Assembly (NCBI GenBank): GCA_951799425.1
Contig: OX637392.1
Coordinates: 51,866,593-51,930,592, forward strand
Length of the DNA: 64,000 nt
Reading direction: 5' to 3'
Source: Ilex aquifolium
Lineage: Eukaryota > Streptophyta > Magnoliopsida > Aquifoliales > Aquifoliaceae
A model generated the notes under the pieces. The model made no database searches. It was not told the origin of the DNA and saw only the letters and a program-made list of their open reading frames with translations. Position numbers and translations under genes: made by a program. Shown here piece by piece: positions 1 through 11,045 of the stretch (positions are counted from its first letter, which is position 1; each line of letters opens with the position of its first letter).

Positions 1-209
1 CATGCTCCCTTTTGGTAGGAGTAAATATTCAATGTAACAATGATGATGCGGACATCAACAAGGGTGGAACCACCTTATAGTGGGTGTTGGGAGGGAGGGA
101 GGGGGGAAGTGCCCCCACCTTTACATTGAATATTTTCTTCTTTGATAGATAGGTTTGTCTGCTATTATTAATTAGAGTGTAAAATTGCTGAAGATTGGTT
201 AATTTGTAG

Positions 210-2875
210 GTTCAGAGAAGCTCCGAATGAGGTTGAATTGGCCAACCAGGGTTAAAATTTGTGTGGGCATAGCAAAAGGTTTGGCTTTTCTCCATGAAGA
301 ATCACAAAAGAAAATTATACATAGAGATATCAAGCCATCAAACATTCTTCTAGACAAGAATCTGAATCCAAAAATTTCTGATTTCGGAATTGCTACTCCT
401 GCTCCTCCTGATAAGGAAGGTACCATTGCAGGAACCATGTAATGAAACAACTCCACCCACACTCTTATTACAAAAATATAATTGATACTTTTTATCAAGA
501 TTATAAATGCAACATCGTCATTGTTGAGGTTTTTTGCAGTGGGTATATGGCACCTGAGTATGCGATGTATGGTCACTTGACAGAAAAAGTGGACATTTAC
601 AGTTTTGGAGCCGTCACACTTCAAATTGTCAGTGGACAAAAGATTTTTACATTCGAAGATAGCGAGACAGACAATCTTCTAGACCGTGTAAGTTACACTG
701 AAAAACACTTTATTAATTAATTTTTGTTTATGTTTTTTTATGTTTTTTTTTTTGAATTGTGTGGTTTTTTTCAAATGGAGGGTAAATATCAAATGGGCTC
801 TTTTGAGTTGTGTTGATATTTTACATATACCACTTGATATTTGAATAATGACATGATAACCTCAATCGTTAGACAATGTTAGCAATTTCAACATAAGACT
901 GTTTCATCTTTAATTTAGCGTATCAAAATTCAGTTAACAGACAAATCCTAGCGCAAATTCATAACACAAACCCATACCTAGACTGAATCTCAACCCAGAG
1001 GAAAGGGTCTGACAGTTAAGATATAATATGAGGGATTAAGATTTAATTCATCAATCAGTTAAATTTCGATACCCACAAAAGAGTGTGTTAATTCATGTCG
1101 TGTCATTGTTATTTGAATTATATTCTTGTCAATTCCCACAAAAAAATACATTTAGTGTGTTCAAGTGTCAAATATTAATCTAAACTATTTATCATATAAA
1201 ATACATTTAGTTTGTTCAAGGGTCAAATATTAATCGAAACCATTTATCATATTTATTTAATAATTATGTTAATTTTAGAATTGTGTTGTGTCGGGTTCGG
1301 GTTAACGGGTCATAGTTGACATACCACACAAGAAAGGGCATGATGGTTAAGGCTAGGGACCCACAATTAAAAAAAAAAAAAAATTACACTCAGACCTCCT
1401 GAAGTTTGTCATTTAATCACTCAGATCCCTTGATATTTGAAATATTACATACAAGAAACTTGAAGATTGTACGCGAGTAGCACTCAGACTACTGCCGTCA
1501 ATGTTTGTTAGTATATCTATTAGTAAATTTTATTCAGACTTCCTAAAGTTTCTAAGCGTGTAATATTTAGACTTCTCAAGTTTAAAATGTTATACTTGAA
1601 CTAAAAATATTCCAATCAAAAATAAAATATCAAATATTTTAAAATTTACAACCAAAATTCATGTTCTATTATGTCATTTATTGAAATAAAATCAAAAATA
1701 AAAATCTAATTTTTTTCTTAAAAAATCATAATTAGTATATGATTATACTATTTATTAAAATTTAATTTGGTCATTTAAACGACCAAATTAAACTACCAAA
1801 TTATCCTAATTTAACGATAGAAGATATTGTGTCTATTACAATTTTAATCATTATTTATTTTTTTAGTTTTATTCCAATAAATAGTATAATTGTATACTAA
1901 TTATGATTTTTTTAGAAAAAAATAGATTTTTATAATTTATTAACGGACATTGACGACAGAGATCTAAGTGATACGCGCTTACAAACTTTGAAGGGTCTAT
2001 ATGTAATATTTCAAATGTCAAGGGTCTGAGTGATTAACCGATAAATTTTAAGAAATCTGGATGTAATTCTCCCTAAAAAAAATTGACACCATCTTGAAAG
2101 TGATTAATAGCCCTCGATCTTAGTTTGATATATTTGTAGTTGTTGATTATACAAATAATAAAATAGAATATGAAATGATAAAATATGAAACTTTTACATG
2201 TGTCGCATGTTTATCGAACAAAAATAAAGATATTATATCAAAAAACTATCTCTCTCTCTCTCTCACACACAAACACAAAGACATAAGCTGCCCTAAACCA
2301 TGGTTGTAGTAATTGGTGGTGAATGATTTTTGGAAATTTTTGAATTGTTCTGAATTTGTAAAATGCCTTGTGATTAAATTATTGGATGCAACGAAACATT
2401 GCAGGCTTGCATGTTACAAGAAGAAGGAAATCTTGTAGCACTAGTTGATCCAACCTTGGGATCTGACTACTGTCAGAAAGAAGCAGTGGCAATTTTGGAT
2501 TTAGCATTGATGTGCATTAACCCAGCACCTACACTCAGGCCCAAGATGTCTGAAGTCGTGAAAATCCTCGAATCAAACAGTGATACAAGAACACTTGAAA
2601 GTAATTTGGAAATGGACAATGGCATACTTGTTCTCTCTCAATCCACTCAGGCTGTAGGGAGCACTCCACAGGAACAAGCATCAAACGCTATTCTATCTTG
2701 TTCTGTCAGCACTGAAGAAATTGCCGAAACATCTAACCTTCTGGATGATGATGATGGTGATGTTGAAAACATGAACTTATTTTTTTTATTTTTTTTTTTG
2801 GATTTAATTTTTTTCTGTTTTGATGATGCACAAAATAGACTTATGCACAATCAACAGTTGAGTGTGTGCTGCTGA
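210..2875 (+). CDS. Receptor-like kinase, C-terminal kinase exons (malectin/LRR-VIII-2 type), 5' part outside the window
   Basis: Three exons join in frame: 210-438, 540-687 and 2405-2875, with GT/AG borders at 439, 538, 688 and 2403. The product would be the C-terminal half of a membrane Ser/Thr receptor kinase. Visible kinase motifs are the catalytic loop HRDIKPSN, the magnesium-binding DFG, the APE-type element GYMAPEYAM created across the first splice, and [13 protein letters not shown] at the end of the C-lobe. The [12 protein letters not shown] block and the [16 protein letters not shown] block resemble the plant LRR-VIII-2 (malectin-domain) receptor kinases; this is family knowledge, not a search. 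The extracellular, transmembrane and N-lobe exons lie left of the window. The last exon runs through a poly-T tract (about 2780-2815) and ends at a TGA inside an LTR that begins at 2821, so the native stop is probably lost. Expression is unknown. Confidence is high for kinase, moderate for subfamily. Confidence 0.85.
1377..2073. mobile_element. Foldback MULE-type MITE, copy A (in the kinase intron)
   Basis: The ends are inverted copies of each other (left: ACTCAGACCTCCTGAAGTTT; right: GATGTAATTCTCCC), with long arms and a central near-palindrome at 1761-1792 (TTTGGTC...GACCAAA). The left tip merges with a poly-A run so its border and target duplication are unclear. Copies B (22228-23194) and C (57992-59037) are the same family. 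It carries no coding sequence. Confidence 0.75.
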
Positions 2876-3330
2876 GTAATTAATGAAGGAGACAAAGATT
2901 GTATCAACACATAGATGTACAGTGGTTCGGTCAAGATGACCTACTCCACTTCCGAAGGCGGCAACGGTGGCCGGAGACTTTTATTAATAAAGTAAGGTGT
3001 GAGGGAGAGAGCAAATGTAAGCTCTGAGAAAGTTTGGCTAGCTAGGTGAGAGAAATAGTTGTGTGGGGGGTGTGTAGAAATATGCTCCTCTCATGTACAG
3101 AGAGTTTATAATTTATAGGCAGAGAGCCTTAGTTGAGGCGGTGACTTGATGAGTAGGTTACTAGCTTATAGGAGAGGATAGTTACAACTAGGATAGGTAC
3201 AATTAGAGATAGTCTTGATCTTTGAAAGTGATTATCCTAATGATTACTCTTCATGTGCGCTAACCTTCTTAGACTCTTTGATCTTTAGATTGGGCTGAAT
3301 CCATGAATTGGGTTTGACTCACTTTGTAAC
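2821..3330 (-). repeat. Left (3') LTR of gypsy element 1
   Basis: The segment starts TGATGATGCACAAAATAG and is repeated at 12535-12907 plus 16392-16533. Similarity to the right copy stops after CTTTGTAAC (3330). It abuts the last coding exon of the receptor kinase and supplies its present stop codon. No good polypurine tract is visible just inside it, unlike elements 2 and 3. Confidence 0.8.
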
Positions 3331-4689
3331 GAAGGGGGTTAAGGGCATGAGTGAGCCTCTGGATAACGAAGGGTTCCTTGTTCTGTACAGTGATTTACTA
3401 TTACCTTGGAAACCCACTTCTTCATTTTCCAGTTTCATTGTAGCACTGTCGTCAAGTTAGGAGAAATTCTATTTCCACCAAAAAACCCTCTTTCATATCC
3501 AGGTTGTGTCTTTAGGGTTTTAAATATTGGGATATACATAAACCCTTTGTTTTTTTTTCATCCCACTTTTTCACCTCAAACACCAATCCTTGGAGATTAG
3601 AGCAATAGTGACTTCTTGGCTTACCTCCATTCCGTAGAAACTTGGATAGGGTTGAGGACAAGGATTATGGAGGCCAGGGGAAAATCCTTCAAGAAAAGTT
3701 CCATGGATGGCTCTGTGGACGAAGCCACAACGACGAAGAGGCAAGGCTAGACTTTTGGAGGTATCGTGATTGGTGGCGTTGGTGGAAGAGGCTAGATGGC
3801 ATTGAGCAAGGGTGGAGTCGAGTCTGAGGAGCTAGGCTCAGGCGCATCCAATTGGAAGCTGGACAAGGCAGCGTCAAGCACAGGCAGTGTCGAAGACTCC
3901 CTTGGCTATGGCGCAGGCACATGCGACGCCTGCTACGCTGGAGATGGCGGCACCTTTTGCGTTGTACAAGAAAGCGGTGATGACGCTGCTGGTCAGACGG
4001 GCGGCGCCCATAGTGCAAAAGGAATCACTATAGGAGGCGCCAGTTTCACAGGCGATGCCTCAAGCTGTTAGGGCATAGGAGGCGCAGTAGATAGGGACCT
4101 AGGTGGTGCCGGCAGTGGCCTGGATTTCGTGAAGGATGGCAACGCCATTGGTAGGTGTCAGTCAACTGGTGACGCTAGTGGGGCTAGGGCTGGCGCCCTT
4201 TTGGGCTAGATCAGTAATGAAGAGCAGAAAAGTGATGAGTGACAGTAGCCGTGGCTTGGGTGGCGCCCATGTTTACTCTAGGGACTCAGGCGGTGCTGAA
4301 GGTAAGGTGGGACAGGTAGGTGTCGATCCACGTGGCGCGTTGAGCGATGGGAGTCGGTTGGAACGGGCAATAAGGGCGGAGCATAAATAAAAAACGGAAA
4401 AAATTCTAATGGCCATAACTTTGTGTTCGGTTGTTCATTTGAGGCGAATTTGTTTTTGAATCTGGGTATTTGTTCAAGATCTACAACGTCCAATCAACCA
4501 AAGGAGGTTTGGGCATCAAATTTCTCCAAAAAACGCTCCCTTCTCCCAGAATTTGAACTTTAACAGCAAAAAAAATAGATTTTGCATGTGTCTACTTTTT
4601 GTATTTCCGACTATGCGAGAACTCAGCTCGCCTTGCTTTGACGCTGGTATTCCCTTGCTTTGTTGGCAGGCACCCATTCTGACAAGGAC
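3331..4689. other. GC-rich non-coding segment of gypsy element 1
   Basis: Between the 3' LTR and the antisense gene lies about 1.3 kb with a markedly G-rich plus strand from 3640 to 4390 (many GGCGCC-like words). Open frames here are short and show no recognisable domain. Elements 2 (28360-28990) and 3 (34740-35290) have GC-rich segments at the equivalent place, so this may be a structural or regulatory part of the family. Confidence 0.5.
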
Positions 4690-6653
4690 ATGACAAAGGT
4701 TACTACACAAGACTCTCAGCGAAGCAGGGGGATTGTTGCATGTGATAGTTCGAAGATAACCTCTATTTTTAGCTCAATTGATTGTGATGATGACATTGTC
4801 CACATTATATCATTGTACCGCATCCCTCCCACTATTATATGTCGTCGAGCCAAGGGAGATGAGCCGGCATGTTTTGAATCCTATGGGGAGATTATTTTTT
4901 ACGAGGATGTCCTGGAGGCGGGGTTGAGGTTTCCCATACCCGGACCCATCTGTCGGATCTTGGGACACCTATCATTGACTCCAGGGAGGTTAACTCCCAA
5001 CGGTTGGAGGGTGATCCTTGCATTCTTTTCTTTATGGCGACTAGTTCACAGTGCTGATGTTCCTCCCCCTTTCGAGGAGTTTTTGACCATGTACGTGCTT
5101 CTAGAGAACCCTACTCCTCATCAAGGGTGGTATTATTTTGTCCCGAGGTCGGGCAAATTTATTACTGGACTACCCTCGAATTGCCACAGTTGGAAGTCTA
5201 GGTTCTTCTTCGTCAGAGGCGAGTGGGCCGTTGAGGGAGACCGTAACTTAGTGCCTTCGAGGTGGGACACTATTCCGAGGACCAAGCTAGGTAACAATTT
5301 CACTTTTGTTTTTACCTCTAGTCGTCACATATCTATTCTTAATGTGTGATTGGTTTCTTTGCAGCTCCACCCACATTATCTGTAGAGCAGGAGAGTAGGC
5401 TCCAGGTCGTGCGGGATCATCCTTTCAAGGAGTTTTCAGCCATCATGTCTTCATCTGGTCATCCCAAAGTCTCCCCCAGACAGAAGAGGAAAGGTATATG
5501 ATCCTTTAATAGACTTTTGATGGTTGTAGCACTGTAGATTCTTTGTCTTACACCATTCCTACAGGTTCTAATATGAATAGAGCAATGGTGAAGGCTCTTT
5601 ATGCTTCTAGGATGGCATCTTCCCCTCCTTACTCTAACAGGGCAAAGTCTGATGCCCCTAGTGCTTCCCAACCGAGGTCCGTTGGTCAAGTTGCTTCTCA
5701 GGAGGCGGGACCCGGTGATGCCCCTACTCCTTGCCCAACAGTGACTCCATCACATTCCAGAGCTAGTCCGAGCATAGCTGTAGGGATTGAGGCTCCAATG
5801 CAGTCTCCTACAAGGACCGGAGCTCCACATAGCTGCCCTGTTTTTAGTAGTGGTTCAGTATCCATGTTGCAGGATGTGAATCTGGCCAAGGAGCGACTTT
5901 GGGGGTTTGTGACTGCTACGGAGATCCAAGAGGTCGGCTTTCGAGGTCCAGAGGGCATCATTGACACTGCTATAGAAGGCTATGCTATGGTATGCCTTTT
6001 ACTCATCTTTGATTTTGTACCCGCTTCTTTTTTCTCATGTCCTACTTTTTGCATGATTGTAGGTGGTTGCCGCTTTTCCATGTTTGTTATCAAGGACGAT
6101 GAAGCTTGAAGAGGCCATCAGAGACCTGGCAGTAGAGAGGCAGGCACGAGGGGTTGCTGAGGAGCAGCTGGGGCTTGAGAGGCAGGCACGAGAGGCTGCC
6201 GAGAAGCAATTGAGGCTAGCACACAAGAGGGTTGCGCCCCTTGAGACCGAGCTGTTGGCGTCCCATAAGAAGGCCGCCCAGCTAGAGGTTGAGAGGGAGG
6301 CTGTCTACATGAGAGCAGAGACAGAGCTGCGAGCGTCCCATGAGAGGGCCGCTAGAGCAGAGGCCGAGCTACGGATAGCTCGAGAGAGGGCTACGGTGGT
6401 AGAGGCTGACCTTCGAGCAGCTCTGGAGAGAGCTACCAGGGTAGAGGCTCACTCCGTTGAGATGAAGAAGAAGATAGATGCTGCTGAGAGGGCCATGGTA
6501 GGTGCCTTTATCGATGGCTATGAGGAACTTAAGGGAAAGATCTCAATAGCTTTTCCTGCCTATGACTTTTCTAGCTTCGTCCCCTATGAGGCACCAGAGA
6601 CTGATGACGAGGAGGAGAGCTTTGATAAAAGTGGATCAGGGAGCAGTGAGTGA
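4690..6653 (+). CDS. Antisense extra gene of gypsy element 1: gypsy-type transposon domain plus coiled coil, four exons
   Basis: Four exons splice in one continuous frame: 4690-5290, 5365-5493, 5565-5989 and 6063-6653, giving about 581 residues. Donors and acceptors are GT/AG (5291/5363, 5494/5563, 5990/6061). The start is the first ATG of the exon-A frame; an acceptor-like TTGGCAG just upstream (4663-4669) means an earlier exon is possible. Exon A has the pattern of the 'putative gypsy type transposon' domain (Pfam Transposase_28 type): LRFPIPGPICRIL, LTPNGWRVILAF, GWYYFVPRSG and WKSRFFFVRGEW. Exons B and C are Ser/Pro-rich linkers. Exon D (about 196 residues) is a long coiled coil of ETELLASHKKA / ELRASHERAARAEAEL-type heptads with an acidic tail (ETDDEEESF). 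It runs opposite to gag-pol. Its molecular function is unknown. It is strikingly free of stops compared with the surrounding pol. Confidence 0.75.
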
Positions 6654-6879
6654 TGTCTGGGGGGTAACACTTTTATCATTTTGGTTTTATTGCTAGGTCA
6701 TGTTCTATTTTTGTAAATAGTTTATGAACTTTTATGGAATGAGAGACAGTTTTTGAAAAAGACAATCTTGCAAAATTTTATTTCATAATTCGAAGTAGAT
6801 AACAACAAAAATTGACTAAAATAACTAGAGATAGTTTAGATGATGACTACTGACTTATACAACCACTGACTTGCCCCTA

Positions 6880-8337
6880 CTATTGGTAATACCTCTTTAG
6901 GTGTTCTGTGTTCCATGGGTGGGCCAGGACTTTTCCTTCAGAGTTCTGAATTTTGTAGGTGTCCGGTCTTACAACTTCTGTGACCATGTAGGGTTCTTCC
7001 CAATTTGGACCTAACTTCCCTTCTCGAGAGTCCTTGGTAGATAGGATGACCTTTTTGCGGACTAGGTCCCAGGGCAAGAAGGAGTGAGGCTTCACCCTCG
7101 AGTTGTAGTACTTGGTCATGCGATGATTGTATCCTACATTCCTGAGCATGACTATCTCCCTCTCCTCCTACGGAGACCTTCTTCATTAGTGGTAGGATCA
7201 TGGTGTTGGACCCTAAGGAAGTGCACCCATCTACCGGTATGACTGCCTCTGTCCCATAGGCTAAGGAGAAAGGGGTCTCACCCGTGGGGCTTATTGGCGT
7301 CGTTCGGTAAGCCCATAGTACTCTTGGGAGTTCGTCCACCCATCGCTCATTCGCACTCTCCAATCTGGTTTTCAGGTTGTGTAGGATAGTTCTGATGGTG
7401 ACCTCCGCCTGTCCGTTCGCCTGTGGATGGGCTGGGCTGGGCTGGGTTGGGGATGCTTGATCTGTAGGTCAGCACAAAAGCTATTATGAAGTTTATTGTC
7501 AAATTGTTTGGCGTTATCGCTTACAATTGCATGAGGTATTTCGAAGCGGCAGACTATGCTCCTCCAGATGAAGTCTTTCACCTTCTGCTTTGTCATGCTA
7601 GCTAAGGCCTCGGCTTCTGCTCGTTTAGTGAAGTAGTCGATGGCTACCACCACAAATTTTCACTACCCCCAACTAATGGGTAAGGGATCCAGAATGTCGA
7701 TCTCCCACATGGAGAAAGACCACGGGCTTAGGATTGTGGTGAGCTCTTCTGGCAGTTGTCTGGGCACTGTCACAAAGCGTTGACACTTGTCACACTTCTT
7801 GACAAACTCTTGGGCGTCCCTGATCATACTAGGCCAGTAATAGTCTTGCCTTACTCATTTGTGGGCTAGTGCACGCCTTCCTAAGTGATTTTCACATATT
7901 CCCTCGTGTATTTCTCTCATGGCATAATTGGCTTCCTCGGGGGTAAGACAACAAAGTAGTGGCAGTGAATAACTCTTCTTGTAGAGGGTGTTGCATAAGA
8001 TGACATATTTGGACGCTCTCATTCTCAATTTTTTGGCTTCCACTGGGTTGTTTGGGAGAACGCCTTCCTCAAATGGGGCTCGGATAGGTGTCAACCAATT
8101 GGCTTCGAAGAATGCACAATTAATATCGTCCTCCTCTACCTTAAGTCTGCTTGGCAAAAATTGGTGGCCTGTCAGTGATGGGTCCATAAGTATGTTGGCA
8201 GTTGCGAACTTGGCGAGGGCATCTGCCACGACGTTCTCCACTCTGGGCGCATGGTGGATTTGAAAGTGATTAAATTTCTTCAACAAAGATTGGACCACTG
8301 ACATGTATTCTTGCATTTTTTTCCTCATTCGCTTCAA
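6880..8337 (-). pseudogene. Integrase region of gypsy element 1
   Basis: Minus-strand fragments spell a Ty3/gypsy integrase in order: an N-terminal segment with CCLTPEEANYAMREIHEG and ENHLGRRALAHK (zinc-binding part), the catalytic core with VVVAIDYFTKRAEAEAL and AIVSDNAKQFDNK (two catalytic Asp), then [21 protein letters not shown] and a C-terminal segment ending in LAHPWNTEHLKRYYQ. The frame is broken by shifts (around 7150, 7370-7450) and by two adjacent stops near 7662-7667, just before KFVVVAIDYF, where relatives would be expected to have Gln-Trp. It cannot encode a working enzyme. Confidence 0.8.
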
Positions 8338-8404
8338 AGTCTCCTTTTACCTGATTGATTATCAGCTGTGAGTCGCTGTAAGCTGTCAGGCAAAAGGCTT
8401 CCAT

Positions 8405-9000
8405 CTACATTGCAAGCTTTAAGCCTAATATAAGGGTCTCATATTTAACTTGGTTGTTTAATGTCACAAAATGGAGGGAGACAGCGTACTTGAGTGGAGT
8501 GTCATGGGGGCTGATCAGTACCAGTCTTGCGGCGCAGCCCTTGCTAGTGGAGGAACCATCAACATACTGTCTCCAACATGCTATAGTAGACTGAGGTGTG
8601 GGCAGCGAGGGTGCTGAGGGCTCCGGTGGAGCAGGTACAAGGGAGGTGGGGGCTTCTGGCCTTAGGGTCTGGTCTTCAGGGGCCTGAGGGGCTGTCTCCA
8701 GGACGTCAGGTTTTCTAGGGATAATGACTGGGCTTGCCTTATGATGAGTGGAGACATTATTTACTGAACATGAAAGGGCAGGGGCGCATGATACTTCTTC
8801 CTGGGGTTCTTGTGGTGGTGTAGACTCGGCCACAAAGTCTGTAATTGCTTGTACTTTTATGGCTGCCCTTGGCTGGTACTGCACGTTGAACTCACTCAAC
8901 TCGACAGCCCATTTGAGTAGTCGGATAGGCGTGTCAGGCTTTCTCAGGATTCTCTTGAGTGGTTGATCTGTAACAACTACAATGGTATGGCTCTAAAAGT
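8405..9000 (-). pseudogene. RNase H region of gypsy element 1
   Basis: The frame 8405-8899 carries a spacer rich in Pro and Ala followed by an RNase H-like start, CWRQYVDGSSTSKGCAARL, and NNQVKYETLILGLKLAM, which matches the second half of the plant gypsy RNase H core (D and E of the active site visible). The upstream join to the RT connection domain around 8980-9115 is interrupted by stops at positions where Gln is expected (HYF*SHT; GGI*KSV). Confidence 0.7.
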
Positions 9001-9401
9001 AGTGGCCTAGGCGTCTGGTGGCAGTGACAAGTGCAAGAGCCAATTTCTCAAGTTCTGAGTATCTTACCTTCGCCCATCGGTATGCCTTGCTTATATAGTA
9101 CACAGACTTCTAGATACCTCCATCCTCCCTAACAAGGACAGAGCTCACATCATTGGACAAGGTAGAGAGGTAAATATATAGGGTTTCTCCTGGTATGGTA
9201 TGAGAGAGCAAGGGGGTGTAACAAGGTAGGCCTTTAACTTTTGGAAGGCCTCCTCTGCATCTGCTCCCCACTGGAAATATTTGCAGAGGATTCTAAAGAA
9301 AGGCAGACACTAGTCTACTTATTTTGAGACAAACCTACTGAGGGCTGCTATCCTCCCATTAAGGTGTTGAACCTCCTTCACAGAGGCTAGGGACTTCATC
9401 T

Positions 9402-10757
9402 CTAAGATAACTCTGATCTTGTCTGGGTTGGCTTCAATGCCTCTTCGTTGACCATGAAGCCTAAGAATTTTCTTGAACTAACGCCGAATGTACACTTTTC
9501 AAGATTCAGCTTCATCCTGTAGGCTCTTAAGATGTCAAAGGTCTCCTGGAGATGTGTCACATGGTCTGGCGCAACCATGCTTTTCACTAACATGTTGTCC
9601 ACGTAGACTTCCACGGTCTTCCCAATCTGAGCCTCGAATATTTTGTTCACGAGGCGCTAGTATATGGCTCCGGTGTTCTTAAGTCCGAAAGGCATCACCT
9701 TGTAGCAGTAGGTGCCTTCTGGGGTGATGAAGGAGATTTTTTCTTGGTCTGGAGGGAACATACTAATCTAGTTGTATCTAGAGTAAACATCCAGAAAGCT
9801 CAAGAGCTCGTGTTCTGCAGTGGCATTAATTAAGAGATCGATGGGTGGGAGAGGATAACTGTCTTTGGGACAAGCTTTATTGAGCTCCGTGAAATCCACG
9901 CAGAGGCGTCATTTCCCGTTGGCCTTCGTAACTATCACTATGTTTGATAACCAGTATGGGTAGGCTACCTCCTTTACTGACCCATATTCCAGTAGCTTTT
10001 CCGCTTCTTTTTCCATGGCTTGGCCTCTCTCAATACTTATATTCCTCGGCTTCTGGCGGACAGGTTTATTCTTAGGATCGACATTGAGTCGGTGGGAGGC
10101 CACTTCGGATTTGATACCCTCCAAGTCTTCGTGGGACCAGGCGAAGACATTCATGTTCTGCCTAAGCAAATCTACTAGATAGGATGCTTGCTCCTGGAAA
10201 AGTGAGGAGCATATATAGAATTTCTTCTCTGGAAGGCCCTCATCCAGTTCTACTGTCTGAAGTTCTTCTGCTGGTTCCCCTCTCTCCAAGGTGTTGTCAT
10301 CCCGAGGGTCTAATACTTCGACTCGGAGGGTCTCTTGTGGCCTCCTAGCCCTCATAGAGGCCACGTAGCATTCCATGGCGGAGATCTGGTGTTCTCTGAC
10401 TTCGCTGATTCCACTAGGAGTTGGGAAACTGAGAAGTAGGTGGTAGGTGGACGGCACTGCCCTTAGGGTGTTGAGTGCAAGGCGTCCAAGGATAATGTTG
10501 TAGGCAGAGGGACAATCTAGTACAAGGAAGTTCACCATGATGGTGGAACTTCTTAGCGTTGTCCCTGATGTGACTGGCAGGGTGATGGAACCCAAGGGAT
10601 AAACCCTCTCCCCTGAGAAGCCAACAAGGGGAGTCTTAGCGGGTTGCAATCTTTCCCTGCTAAGGTGGAGGCTGTCAAAGACTGGTGCGAACAAGATATC
10701 GGTTGAACTGCCGATGTCGACCAAAACTCTCTTAACCTGGTAGTTGGCCATCATCAT
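9402..10757 (-). pseudogene. Protease and reverse transcriptase region of gypsy element 1
   Basis: From 10757 the frame gives an aspartic-protease-like VLVDIGSSTDILF (the usual DTGSS/DGGSS active-site form changed to DIGSS), a linker, then RT: MEKEAEKLLEYGSVKEV, YPYWLSNIVIVTKANGK and, after a TGA at 9909, RLCVDFTELNKACPKDSYPLP. A TAG interrupts the next motif (DVYSRYN*). The palm motif at about 9590-9610 reads YVDN instead of YVDD, so a catalytic Asp is lost. KLNLEKCTFGV and KFLGFMV follow. Stops at 9909, about 9767, 9655 and others show an inactive gene. Confidence 0.85.
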
Positions 10758-11045
10758 GGTTAAGACTAGGGGATCATCATGAGGGACTTGGATTCCCTCG
10801 AGGTCCTTGCTCGAGAAGGTGATGACCCCTTCTTCCCCGTGCCAAGGTGTCTGCCTGGTTTTCCTGGTGTGTGCTTTCCTGGTGGAGTTGGAGTCACCTC
10901 CTCCTTCAAACCCTCCGGAGATCGTCTGAATTTCTCCGAGGGGTTTCTGACACTCTTAGTCCTCCTGATTCCTATCAAGGGGTGGGGCCTATCCTCGGCC
11001 CGCAATATACTGCCATAATTGACCACGCTAAATAAGCTCCTCAAT

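Noticed and set aside
3642..4390. Overlapping Gly/Ala-rich frames in the GC-rich part of gypsy element 1
   Set aside because: Open on both strands because of base composition; no domain and no consistent start.
5459..5967. Minus frames of 76-89 residues opposite the antisense gene
   Set aside because: Shadows of exons B and C of the spliced plus-strand gene.
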